Positions 8,307-17,786 are shown, counted from the stretch's first letter. The stretch is DNA of 64,000 nt from Sphingobacteriales bacterium (GCA_016200915.1 JACQDV010000091.1:1-64000); one strand, 5' to 3'. A program made the numbers and translations. The notes: a model not told the origin generated them from the sequence alone.

Positions 8307-8827
8307 TGAAAAAGATTTTATCCTTCCTGCTATTCATTGTATTCATCAGCAACAATACAGAAGCACAGTTACAATACGAAGTTGGTAAAGATGCTAAGAC
8401 AGGTATAAAAATGCTGAAGGGAACGCTGAGTATTGATGTTCTTAAAAATGATACTTCCTTTCACTGGATGACAGATGACATCAGTTGGTACAAACCAAAA
8501 CCGGAAGTGCTGAATAGTTTGGCGGCTGTAAAAGACAGCGTAAATATTGTAGCACTCATTGGCACCTGGTGCGAAGATTCTCATTATATCTTTCCTCAAT
8601 TATTAAAGATGCTTGGCCAGGTTGGTTATGATATGAACAAATTGGCCATTATAGGAGTTGATCGTCCTAAAGTTTCTATTACTCCATTATGTATGGCTTT
8701 GGGATTGAAAAAAACGCCAACGATAATCGTTTTTAAAAATGGAAAAGAAGTTGGTCGTGTGGAAGAGTATGGTAAGTATGGAATTGTTGACCAGGAGTTA
8801 ACTGAGATATTTACTAAAGCGAAGTGA
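8306..8827 (+). CDS. Exported thioredoxin-fold protein lacking the second Cys
   Basis: 173 residues with a signal peptide (1-20, ending TEAQ). The thioredoxin fold is indicated by LIGTWCEDSHYIFPQLLKML (about 83-102), where the usual WCxxC is WCEDS, and by the cis-proline segment LKKTPTIIVFKNG. With only the N-terminal Cys of the pair it cannot act as a simple dithiol oxidoreductase. It may form mixed disulfides or have another role. It is coupled to the MerR gene, which could regulate the pair. Confidence 0.75.
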   Translation: MKKILSFLLFIVFISNNTEAQLQYEVGKDAKTGIKMLKGTLSIDVLKNDTSFHWMTDDISWYKPKPEVLNSLAAVKDSVNIVALIGTWCEDSHYIFPQLLKMLGQVGYDMNKLAIIGVDRPKVSITPLCMALGLKKTPTIIVFKNGKEVGRVEEYGKYGIVDQELTEIFTKAK

Positions 8828-8834
8828 TGAATCA

Positions 8835-8915
8835 TTCCTTTGTGATCATTGTGTATTCTTAGTGATCTTGGTGGTTCAGTTTTCTTACCACAAAGGTTTA
8901 CACAAAGTGCACGGG
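8835..8915. repeat. CACAAAG/CTTTGTG repeat between convergent genes
   Basis: CTTTGTGATCATTGTGTATT on the left and CCACAAAGGTTTACACAAAG on the right are inverted versions of one repeat, joined by GTGGTTC and ACCAC. The element fills nearly the whole gap between two convergent genes. A related copy codes for a signal peptide at 10783-10812. Confidence 0.6.
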
Positions 8916-8920
8916 GAAAA

Positions 8921-10003
8921 TTATAAAGAATCGTTTCTTACCGGCACCATTTTAATTTCCTGCTGCTCCATTAATTTCAGCACATCAAAATTTAACCGCT
9001 GCCGGAGATTGTTGAAAACGTTGATATCAATATTCTCAGTAAAATATTCAATCAATACTACTATTCCGTTCTTATTTACATCAGTTAAAAAAACCGTTGA
9101 GCCGTTTAGGCCAACATCGTAATTATTTTTAAGCAGGGAATTGATGGAGTCAATCAGTTTTTGTACATCTGACGCTGCAGTTTGCGGATTTAATTCTAAT
9201 CTTAATTCTCCTTTGCGTTGTGTACGCAAACTAAGATTGTCCAGAATGCTATCCACCATTTGTTTATTGGGAACAGTAACAAAAGTCTTTGCATCTGTTC
9301 TTATTCTTGTGCTTCTTAATCCTATCTTTTCAACGGTGCCGGTTACGGTTTGCACTTTTACTAAATCTCCCAATGTAAATGGTTTATCAAAAAAGATAAT
9401 AAATGAAGCAATTAAGTTCTCTAAACTCTCTTTAGCTGCCAATGCCAATGCAGCACCCACAATACTTAAACCCGTAAGCAGCGGACCTACTTCTTTATGA
9501 AATGAAAACCGGATAACTAATAATACTCCGATTACTACTATAATGATTTTAAAAAAATCTTTAAAAAAAACAATGAGCTGATCATCTGATAAATCAGCCG
9601 TCAGGCTTGCTTTCTCCTGCATTACCAATGCAATAAAATCAATCATTCGCAGCAACAACCATATAAAAGCTATGATAACAATGGCAGCACCAATACTGTC
9701 AATAATATCACCAATAGGAATTTTATGAACAGTAAAATCCATTGCTTTGGGAAAGTTCAATGTATTTAATGTAGTAAAGACCACCAGTATCATCAGGAAT
9801 AACTGTACCGGGCCAGCAACTAAACTTTTAAAAGGTTCTTTACGGATTAGTGCACTTGTTTTGCTGAAAAGACGAAAAGATAAATCTGCAATTGCCCGGG
9901 AAAGATATTTCTTAAAAATATAAACCACCCATATAATACCAATTACAACCAGGTATTGCTTAATCGTGTTATCTAAAATCACCCTCGAAAGAAAATCATT
10001 CAT
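8921..10003 (-). CDS. MscS-type mechanosensitive channel
   Basis: 360 residues. Four to five transmembrane helices occupy the first 170 residues. The pore-lining helix and start of the MscS domain are GPLLTGLSIVGAALALAAKE (about 170-189) followed by SLENLIASFIIFFDKPFTLGD, the family signature. The beta domain (KVQTVTGTVEKIGLRSTRI) and an alpha/beta C-terminus follow. The inner-membrane channel opens under membrane tension to release osmolytes. It lies 11 bases downstream of the beta-propeller-like gene and is the last gene of the rsfS-ftsH-lpxH run. Confidence 0.92.
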   Translation of the reverse strand: MNDFLSRVILDNTIKQYLVVIGIIWVVYIFKKYLSRAIADLSFRLFSKTSALIRKEPFKSLVAGPVQLFLMILVVFTTLNTLNFPKAMDFTVHKIPIGDIIDSIGAAIVIIAFIWLLLRMIDFIALVMQEKASLTADLSDDQLIVFFKDFFKIIIVVIGVLLVIRFSFHKEVGPLLTGLSIVGAALALAAKESLENLIASFIIFFDKPFTLGDLVKVQTVTGTVEKIGLRSTRIRTDAKTFVTVPNKQMVDSILDNLSLRTQRKGELRLELNPQTAASDVQKLIDSINSLLKNNYDVGLNGSTVFLTDVNKNGIVVLIEYFTENIDINVFNNLRQRLNFDVLKLMEQQEIKMVPVRNDSL

Positions 10004-10014
10004 AAATCGCCTAT

Positions 10015-10836
10015 TTACCTGAAGCGGTAAACCCGCAGTTCGTTATTATTTAATATATATAAACCAGTGGAGTTAATCAACATCTTTTGTGCCTCACTGT
10101 CTTTTGCCGGCAACGAAAATAATTTTTCCTGTATATCGCCCATGGTATAAGAAAAGAACTGGTTATTCTTTACACCAAAGATGGTTTTACCAATCACCTG
10201 TACATTTTTTAAACCGGTATAATGCAAATTATTTTTTAGTGAGCCATAGTAATCAAAGATGAACATTCCTTTAGTGGAATCATACAAATAAACATAACGG
10301 TCCTGGTCAAATATTTGAGCAGGCGATGGAATAGAATCAAACAACAAACGGAAATCAACGGTTTCATTCATCACCTTTCCATCTTCACCTATTCTCTTCA
10401 GCCTGGCATTCTGTTCATCAAATATCCAGATATTATTATCAAATGATTGCCCAACTGCTTTAACGGAAAAAATATTTTGTTTTCTTAAATCAATGGTATT
10501 TTGGATATTAAGAAATCTGTCCAGCACCACAATGGTTACAAAATTTTTATAGTACAACAACATCTTCAGCGGATTGGTTACATCTACTGAATACAACTTT
10601 CCATATTTTCTTACATCATTAAATACTCCTACTGAATCACCATTGCTGTTAAGCTTCTTTAATTGATTGGTAGAACTGATTAAAAAAATATTGCCAAGAT
10701 TATCAACAGTGAAATCAGCAATATCGGCTTTAATGGTTTTGAATAATATAAATGTGGAATCTTGCTGGGCTTTTGTATTAATAGCCACAAAGACGCAAAG
10801 GCACAAAGAGATGATATGTTGAAAAAAACTCTTCAT
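10015..10836 (-). CDS. Exported protein, probable beta-propeller
   Basis: 273 residues with a signal peptide (1-23, ending TKAQ). The rest is repeated beta strands with spaced Asp/Gly turns (DFTVDNLGNIFLISSTNQLKK, AVGQSFDNNIWIFDEQNARLK), as in six-bladed NHL-like propellers. No enzyme motif is seen. The start codon overlaps the lpxH stop as ATGA, so it is translated with lpxH. The signal peptide core (residues 9-18) is coded by a CACAAAG-type repeat. Function unknown; an envelope role is suggested by the company of lpxH and the MscS gene. Confidence 0.65.
   Translation of the reverse strand: MKSFFQHIISLCLCVFVAINTKAQQDSTFILFKTIKADIADFTVDNLGNIFLISSTNQLKKLNSNGDSVGVFNDVRKYGKLYSVDVTNPLKMLLYYKNFVTIVVLDRFLNIQNTIDLRKQNIFSVKAVGQSFDNNIWIFDEQNARLKRIGEDGKVMNETVDFRLLFDSIPSPAQIFDQDRYVYLYDSTKGMFIFDYYGSLKNNLHYTGLKNVQVIGKTIFGVKNNQFFSYTMGDIQEKLFSLPAKDSEAQKMLINSTGLYILNNNELRVYRFR
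10783..10812. repeat. CACAAAG-type repeat coding a signal peptide core
   Basis: The plus strand reads CCACAAAGACGCAAAGGCAC followed by AAAGAGAT. In the gene direction this gives ISLCLCVFVA, the hydrophobic core of the signal peptide of the beta-propeller-like protein. A similar but intergenic copy is at 8835-8915. Confidence 0.65.
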
Positions 10837-11585
10837 TTTTTATAATACTTCACCTGCAAACCTTCACTATCTAATTCTGCATAACTGAAATAACGAATCC
10901 AGTCACCCAAATTGATATAGCGGCTGTTATCATTCAGTTTAAAATTGATAACCAAATGCCGGTGACCAAAGATGAAATAATCATAATGCTGTTTCTGCAA
11001 TACTTCTTTACAATAAATAATCAGCCACTCTTTATCTTCTCCCAGAAACTTTTCTTCAGTAGCACCGGTTTGTGCCCGGCTTCGGCGACTTAAATAGTTT
11101 GCCAAACCCATGCCAATAAATGGTGGCAATATGCCAAACAACCATTGGCAGGCAGGATTACGAAATATCTTTTTTAATCGTTTATAACCATGGTCGCCGG
11201 GACCTAATCCATCACCATGACCAACCAATATTTTTTTACCAAAACGGGTAAACTCAACCGGTTCAAAGTAAACAGGTATGTTTAATTCTTTCTGCAAATA
11301 ATCTTTCATCCACATATCATGATTGCCTACAAAAAAATGTACGGGGATACCGGCATCCGTTAATTCAGCCAGTTTACCTAATAAACGAACAAAACCTTTG
11401 GGAACAACGGTACGGTACTCGTACCAGAAATCAAACATATCACCCACAATAAAAACTTCAGCAGCGGTTGATTTTATCTCTTCTAAAAACTGAACCACTA
11501 ATTTTTCCCTTACTAAACTGCTTTCGTAATTGGGGGCGCCCAGGTGAAAATCGGAAAGGAAATAAATCTTTTTATCAAAGTTCAT
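10833..11585 (-). CDS. lpxH: UDP-2,3-diacylglucosamine diphosphatase
   Basis: 250 residues. LpxH splits UDP-2,3-diacylglucosamine into lipid X and UMP, the fourth step of lipid A synthesis, at the inner membrane. The calcineurin-like metallophosphatase motifs are complete: SDFHLGAP (about 11-18), GDMFDFW, GNHDMW, GHGDGLGPGD and GHRH near the C-terminus. The order and length fit the LpxH family better than LpxI or LpxG. It overlaps the upstream gene by 11 bases and the downstream gene by 4, so the three are translationally coupled. Confidence 0.92.
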   Translation of the reverse strand: MNFDKKIYFLSDFHLGAPNYESSLVREKLVVQFLEEIKSTAAEVFIVGDMFDFWYEYRTVVPKGFVRLLGKLAELTDAGIPVHFFVGNHDMWMKDYLQKELNIPVYFEPVEFTRFGKKILVGHGDGLGPGDHGYKRLKKIFRNPACQWLFGILPPFIGMGLANYLSRRSRAQTGATEEKFLGEDKEWLIIYCKEVLQKQHYDYFIFGHRHLVINFKLNDNSRYINLGDWIRYFSYAELDSEGLQVKYYKK

Positions 11586-12018
11586 TCACCTCTTTTTTTA
11601 CTTTATCCCGCATGTATTGCAATACATCACCCGATTCAATTAAAGGATAACCCTCTACCGGTTGATTGTACCAATATATCCATGCTCTAATAGTATGATC
11701 AGCAATGAAAACATCCACTGCTTCTCTGCGGTAATATTTTATTTCACCTTCTAACGGATCTACACCTTCATAATCGTCCAGCTGAGCCAATGCATATCCA
11801 TACTCATCCTTATTCTTTATTTCATACAGTTCGCCAATAATTCTTGCATCCTCAGTAACAGGAACTGCAGCAGGATAAGGACCGAGGTCATATAACAATC
11901 CCTTTACTGTTGCATCGCCTACAAAGTGGAAATAATTAAAGATATACTGGTACACTTCGCTGTGAAAGCCTTTTCGCAGGGAACCGTAAACGAAGAGGTA
12001 ATAAATTCTTTCTTGCAT
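11575..12018 (-). CDS. Gamma-glutamylcyclotransferase family protein
   Basis: 147 residues. FVYGSLRKGFHSEVYQY near the N-terminus is the substrate-binding YGSLR motif of the AIG2/gamma-glutamylcyclotransferase fold. RIIGELYEIKNKDEYGYALAQLDDYEG contains the conserved acidic region, with the catalytic Glu expected near DDYEG. Family members release 5-oxoproline from gamma-glutamyl peptides or gamma-glutamylamines; the substrate here is unknown. It lies between the LUD protein and lpxH genes and overlaps lpxH by 11 bases. Confidence 0.82.
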   Translation of the reverse strand: MQERIYYLFVYGSLRKGFHSEVYQYIFNYFHFVGDATVKGLLYDLGPYPAAVPVTEDARIIGELYEIKNKDEYGYALAQLDDYEGVDPLEGEIKYYRREAVDVFIADHTIRAWIYWYNQPVEGYPLIESGDVLQYMRDKVKKEVNEL

Positions 12019-12040
12019 AGCAGTATAAAGATAAACAATG

Positions 12041-12676
12041 CTATTTATCTATAAGAAAACAAAATACTTCTTTAGGCCCGTGTACTCCTACCACCAATGT
12101 TTTTTCAATATCGGCAGTGCGGCTGGGGCCGGTGGCAAAAGTGATGAGAGAGGGAATTTGCCCGGCATATTTTTCTTTGAGCTGCTGCAGGCCATCCTTT
12201 ATATCATATACGAGTTGATTGGAATAAGCAAAACAAACATGCACCGGCGCATACACACTAACTGTACGGCCACTTTCCTGTGCACTGCTTAACACAATGG
12301 AACCGGTACGGGCAATTAATAATTCGCAAGTGGTAATGCCTGCATCAGCAGCAGGTAAGTCCTGCGCAGAAAAATTAGTAAAGCCGTTTTTTGAAATGGT
12401 TTCTTTTAATAAAGTTTCCCTGCAGTAAATTTCTTTCCATTGTTTGGCTTCAACCAGGGCGATTAAGTTTTGTACTGCTTCCTTTTCATTAGCACAATAC
12501 ACAAACTTACCCTGCAGTTTACTGAATTCTTCTGCAAACTTTACTTCCAGTTCTTCCTCGCTTTGCTGAAATACAGAATTGTTTCCTTCACTCTGCGGAA
12601 AAGGAACAGGCACTGAGGTACTCAATGCCTGTCTTATCTTTTTTAAAATATTCTCTTTGGCGGGAGAAAATTTCAT
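12041..12676 (-). CDS. LUD domain protein, LutC/YkgG-like
   Basis: 211 residues, matching LutC length. The C-terminal half shows the LUD signature: AGITTCELLIARTGSIVLSS, then FATGPSRTADIEKTLVVGVHG. LutC is a subunit of the LutABC iron-sulfur L-lactate oxidation complex. No lutA or lutB adjoins it; a LutB-like gene lies 23 kb away at 35485-36864. It starts 11 bases after the ftsH stop codon and is probably co-transcribed with ftsH. Confidence 0.82.
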   Translation of the reverse strand: MKFSPAKENILKKIRQALSTSVPVPFPQSEGNNSVFQQSEEELEVKFAEEFSKLQGKFVYCANEKEAVQNLIALVEAKQWKEIYCRETLLKETISKNGFTNFSAQDLPAADAGITTCELLIARTGSIVLSSAQESGRTVSVYAPVHVCFAYSNQLVYDIKDGLQQLKEKYAGQIPSLITFATGPSRTADIEKTLVVGVHGPKEVFCFLIDK

Positions 12677-12687
12677 GTTGTACTACT

Positions 12688-14706
12688 TTAGTTATTAGCT
12701 GCCTGCTCAGATGAATCATTATTGATGGCATCAATAGTGTGCGGAGCAGGATGTGTATCATGAATTACATCAGCCGGTTTCTTTTCTTCGTAAGGACGTT
12801 TGCCTATCAACGTTTCCACATCACTCTGGAACAATACCTCTTTATATAATAATTCCTTCGCTAATTTTTCAACTTCCATTTTACGTTCTGTCAGTAATTG
12901 TTTGGTGCGGATATAAGCCTGATCAATCAGTTTTCTTACTTCTTCGTCAATGATCTTACCTGTTTCCTCACTATAAGGCTTGGTAAAATAATTTTCCTGT
13001 GACGGGTCGTAGAAACTAATGTTACCTACTTTATCATTCATGCCATACACCGTAACCATGCTGTACGCCATCTTGGTGATTTGCTGTAAATCGTTGCTGG
13101 CACCGGTAGAAATTTTACCAAAGAAAATATCCTCTGACGCACGACCACCTAATGTCATACAAATCTGGTCCATCAACTGGTCGGTATTATAAAGATATTG
13201 TTCTTTAGGAGTGTATTGAGCATAGCCCAATGCTGCTGTACCTCTTGGAACGATGGTTACTTTTAATAATGGATATGCATGTTCTAAATACCAACCACAA
13301 ATAGCATGACCTGCTTCATGGTAGGCAATAATTTCTTTTTCTTCGGGAGAAATGATTTTATTTTTCTTTTCCAAACCACCAATAACCCGGTCAATCGCAT
13401 CCTGGAAATCTTCCATATCAACTGATTCTTTTCCCTTCCTGGCTGCTATCAATGCGGCTTCATTACATACGTTGGCGATGTCAGCACCGGCAAAGCCTGG
13501 TGTTTGTTCAGCCAGTTTATATATATCTAATTTCTGAGAAATTTTAATTGGTTTAAGATGCACTTTAAAAATTTCTTCTCTTCCTTTCACGTCTGGTCTG
13601 TCAATAGAAATTTGTCTGTCGAAACGACCCGGACGTAACAAGGCACTATCCAATACATCAGGACGGTTAGTGGCAGCCAATATGATAATACCACTATCGG
13701 TACCGAAACCATCCATTTCCACCAGCAACTGGTTTAATGTATTTTCTCTTTCATCATTGCTCATGATGGCATTGCGGCCACGGGCACGGCCAATGGCATC
13801 AATCTCATCAATAAAAATTACACAGGGAGCTTTTTCTCTTGCTGTCTTAAATAAATCACGAACACGGCTTGCACCCACACCTACAAACAACTCCACAAAG
13901 TCGGAACCACTCAAACTAAAGAAAGGAACCTGAGCTTCACCCGCCATTGCTTTTGCCAGCAAGGTTTTACCTGTACCGGGTGGGCCAACCAACAATGCAC
14001 CTTTTGGAATCTTACCACCAAGTGCTGTATATTTTTTTGGATTCTTTAAGAAGTCAACAATCTCCATCACTTCCTGTTTCGCTTCTTCCAAGCCAGCCAC
14101 ATCAGCAAAAGTGATATTCACTTTTGTTCCTTTTTCAAATAAAGTAGCTTTTGATTTGCCGATATTGAAAATACCACCGGGACCACCACCACCGGGGCCA
14201 CCACCGCCCATCTTACGCATGAGCAATACCCATAATCCAATCAGCAATAAAACTGGTAATAGCAATGAAACTACGCCGGGTAGCCAGCTGTCTTCATCTT
14301 TATAATCAGAAGGTGGCCGATAGATACCTGGACTCTTTTGAAAAACTTCATTTACCTGTTCAGCAAAAGTTTTTGCATCGGGTATGTTAAACTGAAACTG
14401 CGGAGCTCTTTGTGCTGAAGGGCCACTTAATTTACTGGCAATATAAGTTTTGCCAAGCGATTCGGGCTTAACGGTAACTTTTACAATACCCTTATTTTTT
14501 ATTACTAAATAAGAAGCCACATCACCATTTACCAGCAATGTGTCTTTAAAAAATTCCTGTGATGTAACAGCGCCGTCGGGTGTAAAAAAACCACTACGAA
14601 GCTGCACACCAAGTAACACTAATGCTATAATACCATATATCCAATAGATATTAAACCTTGGTCCGCGGCGTTCTTTTTCAGGCTGTGGGTTTGATTGATT
14701 CTGCAT
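12688..14706 (-). CDS. ftsH: ATP-dependent zinc metalloprotease FtsH
   Basis: 672 residues. Two transmembrane helices (about 19-38 and 142-164) flank a periplasmic domain. A glycine-rich linker leads to the AAA domain with Walker A GPPGTGKT (about 239), Walker [11 protein letters not shown] and the second region of homology [19 protein letters not shown]. The M41 protease site is [11 protein letters not shown] (about 462), with the downstream Asp ligand in the [11 protein letters not shown] region. FtsH extracts and degrades membrane and short-lived cytosolic proteins. The C-terminal 35 residues are a variable tail. It stands between rsfS and the LUD gene. Confidence 0.98.
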   Translation of the reverse strand: MQNQSNPQPEKERRGPRFNIYWIYGIIALVLLGVQLRSGFFTPDGAVTSQEFFKDTLLVNGDVASYLVIKNKGIVKVTVKPESLGKTYIASKLSGPSAQRAPQFQFNIPDAKTFAEQVNEVFQKSPGIYRPPSDYKDEDSWLPGVVSLLLPVLLLIGLWVLLMRKMGGGGPGGGGPGGIFNIGKSKATLFEKGTKVNITFADVAGLEEAKQEVMEIVDFLKNPKKYTALGGKIPKGALLVGPPGTGKTLLAKAMAGEAQVPFFSLSGSDFVELFVGVGASRVRDLFKTAREKAPCVIFIDEIDAIGRARGRNAIMSNDERENTLNQLLVEMDGFGTDSGIIILAATNRPDVLDSALLRPGRFDRQISIDRPDVKGREEIFKVHLKPIKISQKLDIYKLAEQTPGFAGADIANVCNEAALIAARKGKESVDMEDFQDAIDRVIGGLEKKNKIISPEEKEIIAYHEAGHAICGWYLEHAYPLLKVTIVPRGTAALGYAQYTPKEQYLYNTDQLMDQICMTLGGRASEDIFFGKISTGASNDLQQITKMAYSMVTVYGMNDKVGNISFYDPSQENYFTKPYSEETGKIIDEEVRKLIDQAYIRTKQLLTERKMEVEKLAKELLYKEVLFQSDVETLIGKRPYEEKKPADVIHDTHPAPHTIDAINNDSSEQAANN

Positions 14707-14811
14707 CTTCTTCTTTTTGTTCTTCGCTTCGTTTTAAAAATTAATCCTGCAAAGTATTATTAATAATGTTTTTTATGGTGATTTTGTTTGCTTTTTATCA
14801 AAGTTTAACGC

Positions 14812-15216
14812 CTAATCATTGTGCTCCTGCATATTACCATCGCCCCACATTTCTTCCAGGCGGTAGAACTTGCGGGTTTCCGTATGAAATACATGCACCA
14901 CAATATTTACGTAATCAATCAGCACCCAATGAGCTCCGGCTCTTCCTTCATGACGAAAAGGAATTTCCATACATTTCTTTTTCACTTCCACTTCTATCGA
15001 ATCACTGATTGCTTTTATTTGTGTATTGCTTGTAGCCTCGCATACGATGAAAAAATCAGCTACCGCCTCCGGTATTTTCCTGAGGTCAAGGCTAACTATA
15101 TTTTCGCCTTTCTTCTGCTGTATGGCTTTGATGATAGTTTTGAAAATGCTACTGTTCCTTGTTAACCGGGTAACTTTCGATTTCTTTTGAGAGGTGGATA
15201 CCGTTACTGCTGCCAA
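14812..15216 (-). CDS. rsfS: Ribosomal silencing factor RsfS
   Basis: 134 residues. The DUF143/RsfS core spans about 25-125, with GENIVSLDLRKIPEAVADFF, the conserved CEATSNTQIKAISDSIE segment and HWVLIDYVNIVVHVFHTETR. RsfS binds ribosomal protein uL14 on the 50S subunit and blocks subunit joining under starvation. It is the first gene of the run that continues with ftsH, separated by about 105 bases, and is divergent from birA. Confidence 0.93.
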   Translation of the reverse strand: MAAVTVSTSQKKSKVTRLTRNSSIFKTIIKAIQQKKGENIVSLDLRKIPEAVADFFIVCEATSNTQIKAISDSIEVEVKKKCMEIPFRHEGRAGAHWVLIDYVNIVVHVFHTETRKFYRLEEMWGDGNMQEHND

Positions 15217-15233
15217 ATGCGATAAATTTTATG

Positions 15234-15273
15234 CCCCCTCCCTAAAGCCTGCCTGTCGGCAGACAGGGGAGGT
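15234..15273. repeat. Nested GC-rich palindrome
   Basis: Outer CCCCTCCC and GGGGAGG bracket an inner palindrome built on CCTGTC (15252-15257) and GACAGG (15262-15267). It reads as one GC-rich repeat placed inside another, between the divergent rsfS and birA genes. Confidence 0.55.
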
Positions 15274-15428
15274 AATTAAAGTTTATAATTTTATTTTTTG
15301 TTTACCAGCTTTTAATTCGCTGTTCATCTTTTGCTGTCTTCTATTCCGACCTCTGACTTCCTGCATCCTATTTCATTTCCTTCTTCTTAACTTGCCAAAA
15401 ATACTAATCTTTTATCTATCCAATTAGC

Positions 15429-16241
15429 ATGTCTTCTACCAATCCTGTATTAATTTTTCTCCAAAGTGTGGATAGTACCAACAACTATGCCATGGCACAG
15501 GTTCATGCGGGGTTGGCAACGCATGGTATGGCCTGGTTTGCTAATCACCAATATGCCGGCAAAGGACAAAGAGGTAAACAATGGAATTCTGAACCCGGAG
15601 AAAATATTGCTTTAAGCATTGTGTTACAACCTAATTTCATTGAGCCTTCCAACCAATTCCAGCTAAGTGCTGCAGTGGCATTGGGAGCATTTGATTTCTT
15701 TAGCAAATATGCCGGTGATGAAACTAAAATAAAATGGCCCAACGATATTTACTGGCGTGACAGAAAGGCAGGGGGAATATTGATTGAGAATAAAATTATA
15801 GTTGACGGTTCACAGTTGACAGATGACAGTAATCAATCATCAACCACTAACTCAAAACCGCCAACCAAAAACTACAAATGGGCTATCTGTGGTATTGGTA
15901 TCAACATCAACCAAACTTCATTTCCTGATTTTTTGCCCAACCCTGTTTCGCTCAAACAAATAACCGGTAAAGATTGGGATGCTTTTCAACTGGCTGGTGA
16001 ATTGCACAAGTGTGTACTAAGCAGGTTTGAACAATTAAGAACAGATGGATTTCAATCCATTTTCCAGGAATATCTTTTACGCCTGTACAAGCTCAATCAA
16101 TCACAAAAATTCAAAAAAGAAAACCGGGTTTTTGAAGCTGTTATTAAAACCATTACTCCAACCGGACAGTTGGTATTGCAACATGCCACAGAAGAAGCGT
16201 ATGATTTTGGAGAAATAGAATGGGTAACTATAAGAAATTAG
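15429..16241 (+). CDS. birA: Biotin-[acetyl-CoA-carboxylase] ligase
   Basis: 270 residues. It activates biotin with ATP and attaches it to the carrier protein of biotin-dependent carboxylases. Seen: the SVDSTNNYA start of the catalytic domain, the biotinyl-AMP loop GKGQRGKQWNSEPGENIA, KWPNDIYWRDRKAGGILIEN with the catalytic Lys, and AICGIGININQ. There is no N-terminal helix-turn-helix, so it is monofunctional and not a repressor. Residues about 125-141, between IENKI and the KWAICGIG strand, are extra; they are coded by a 7-bp periodic repeat and are rich in Ser, Thr, Asp and Gln. Confidence 0.93.
   Translation: MSSTNPVLIFLQSVDSTNNYAMAQVHAGLATHGMAWFANHQYAGKGQRGKQWNSEPGENIALSIVLQPNFIEPSNQFQLSAAVALGAFDFFSKYAGDETKIKWPNDIYWRDRKAGGILIENKIIVDGSQLTDDSNQSSTTNSKPPTKNYKWAICGIGININQTSFPDFLPNPVSLKQITGKDWDAFQLAGELHKCVLSRFEQLRTDGFQSIFQEYLLRLYKLNQSQKFKKENRVFEAVIKTITPTGQLVLQHATEEAYDFGEIEWVTIRN
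15802..15850. repeat. 7-bp periodic repeat inside birA
   Basis: Seven heptamers follow without gap: TTGACGG, TTCACAG, TTGACAG, ATGACAG, TAATCAA, TCATCAA, CCACTAA. The frame is kept. The coded stretch falls in the loop between two conserved strands of biotin ligase. Confidence 0.75.
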
Positions 16242-16285
16242 CAAAGAAATTAAATGGAGGTTTCGTTTTGGATGTGCTGCAATAT

Positions 16286-16293
16286 TACCTTTG
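16286..16293 (+). promoter_or_regulatory. Candidate -7 promoter box of icd
   Basis: TACCTTTG matches the Bacteroidota -7 consensus TAnnTTTG and lies 42 bases before the start codon. A TTTG at 16267-16270 is closer (15 bases) than the usual about 19-base spacing. Confidence 0.35.
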
Positions 16294-16334
16294 CTGCACT
16301 TTCAATTTCTCAAATCATATAAAACACCCCAGTT

Positions 16335-17786
16335 ATGAAAATTGCTGTAGCCAAAGGCGATGGAATAGGTCCGGAAATAATGGATGCTGTATTAAAAATT
16401 TTTAATGCTAACCATGTTCCGCTGGAATATGAAACGGTGGAAATGGGCAAATGGGTTTTTGACAAAGGTTTTAACAATGGGATGACCCCGGAAGCAAAAA
16501 AATCTATTGAATCGCTTGGCCTGTTGTTTAAAGGGCCAATGGAAACACCAAAAGGTAAAGGTGTTAAAAGTATCAACGTAACAGCAAGAAAAACCTGGAA
16601 CACTTACGCTAACAAAAGAACCTTTCAAACATTACATGGGGTTGATACCGTTTTCAGCAAAGCTGGAATTCCAATAGATATAACAGTGGTGAGAGAAAAT
16701 ATTGAAGATACTTATGGTGGTGTGGAGCACATGTTGACGCATGACGTAGCATTAAGCCGCCGCTTCATTACCCGCCCGGGAAGTATGCAGGTTATCCGTT
16801 ATGCCTTTGAAATGGCCAGGCAAAAAAAAGCCAAACGCATTACCTGCGGCCACAAGGCAAACATCATGAAGATTACGGATGGTTTGTTCTTAGAATGTTT
16901 TTATGAAATAGCAAAAGAATATCCTGAATTAAAAGCTGATGATATTATTGTAGATGATTTGTGTATGAAGCTGGTGACAAGACCTGATACTTTTGATGTG
17001 GTAGTACTAACCAATTTACAGGGTGATATTGTAAGTGATTTGTGTGCAGGATTGGTGGGCGGATTAGGTTTTGCTCCTTCAGCAAATATTGGTGACCATA
17101 TTTCCATATTTGAAGCCGTGCATGGTACGGCACCGGATATTGCCGGAAAAAATATCGCCAACCCAACCGCTTTATTATTGAGTGGTATCGCCATGCTGCG
17201 TCATGTAGGATTGATTGAAAATGCTTCGATCATTGAAAACTCTTTATTATATACATTGGAAAATGGAATTCATACCGGCGACTTTGGCGATAAATCTATT
17301 CCATCAGTAAACACTACTCAATTTGCTGATGCCATCATCGCTAATTTGGGCAAACAACCAAAACTGGGAGCCAAACCAATTATTCCCAATGAACCCGGCA
17401 CACCCACTCCGTTAAAATTAGAATTGAACTCGATGATGATTTCCAAAGAAAGTGAGGACGAAGTAATTGCGGGGGTAGATTTATTTATTGAAAGTGATGA
17501 ACAACCCAATGAAATTGCAGAAAAATGTAAACGTCATGCCGGTGTTAAGTTTAATCTCATCAATATTAGTAACCGTGGTACACAGGTTTGGCCAACAGGT
17601 TCAGTTTATACCAACTTAGTTAACCAATACAATGTACGTTTTGAAAGCATTGATAACTTTCCGCTTACTCAGCAGGATGTAATTGGATTGTATGTTAGCA
17701 TGAGTGGAAACTTTAAAATATGTTCCTTTGAACTGTTGAATAGGTGGGGAGATAAGAAAGGATATAGTTTGGCACAGGGGCAATAA
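16335..17786 (+). CDS. icd: NADP-dependent isocitrate dehydrogenase
   Basis: 483 residues. It oxidises isocitrate to 2-oxoglutarate and CO2 in the TCA cycle. The beta-decarboxylating dehydrogenase fold is clear: GDGIGPEIMDAVLKI at the N-terminus, VRENIEDTYGGVEHM for substrate binding, TCGHKANIMK with the catalytic Lys, and the signature NLQGDIVSDLCAGLVGGLG. GTAPDIAGKNIANPTALLLS is the cofactor-side block. The extra roughly 140-residue C-terminal domain (from about 345) makes it like the Thermus-type enzyme rather than the E. coli one. NADP preference is assumed from that type, not read from residues. Confidence 0.9.
   Translation: MKIAVAKGDGIGPEIMDAVLKIFNANHVPLEYETVEMGKWVFDKGFNNGMTPEAKKSIESLGLLFKGPMETPKGKGVKSINVTARKTWNTYANKRTFQTLHGVDTVFSKAGIPIDITVVRENIEDTYGGVEHMLTHDVALSRRFITRPGSMQVIRYAFEMARQKKAKRITCGHKANIMKITDGLFLECFYEIAKEYPELKADDIIVDDLCMKLVTRPDTFDVVVLTNLQGDIVSDLCAGLVGGLGFAPSANIGDHISIFEAVHGTAPDIAGKNIANPTALLLSGIAMLRHVGLIENASIIENSLLYTLENGIHTGDFGDKSIPSVNTTQFADAIIANLGKQPKLGAKPIIPNEPGTPTPLKLELNSMMISKESEDEVIAGVDLFIESDEQPNEIAEKCKRHAGVKFNLINISNRGTQVWPTGSVYTNLVNQYNVRFESIDNFPLTQQDVIGLYVSMSGNFKICSFELLNRWGDKKGYSLAQGQ

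Noticed and set aside
8369-8599. Minus-strand frames inside the thioredoxin-like gene and similar antisense frames in alaS, ftsH, carB and ispG
   Set aside because: They mirror the real genes on the other strand, with no ribosome site or domain.
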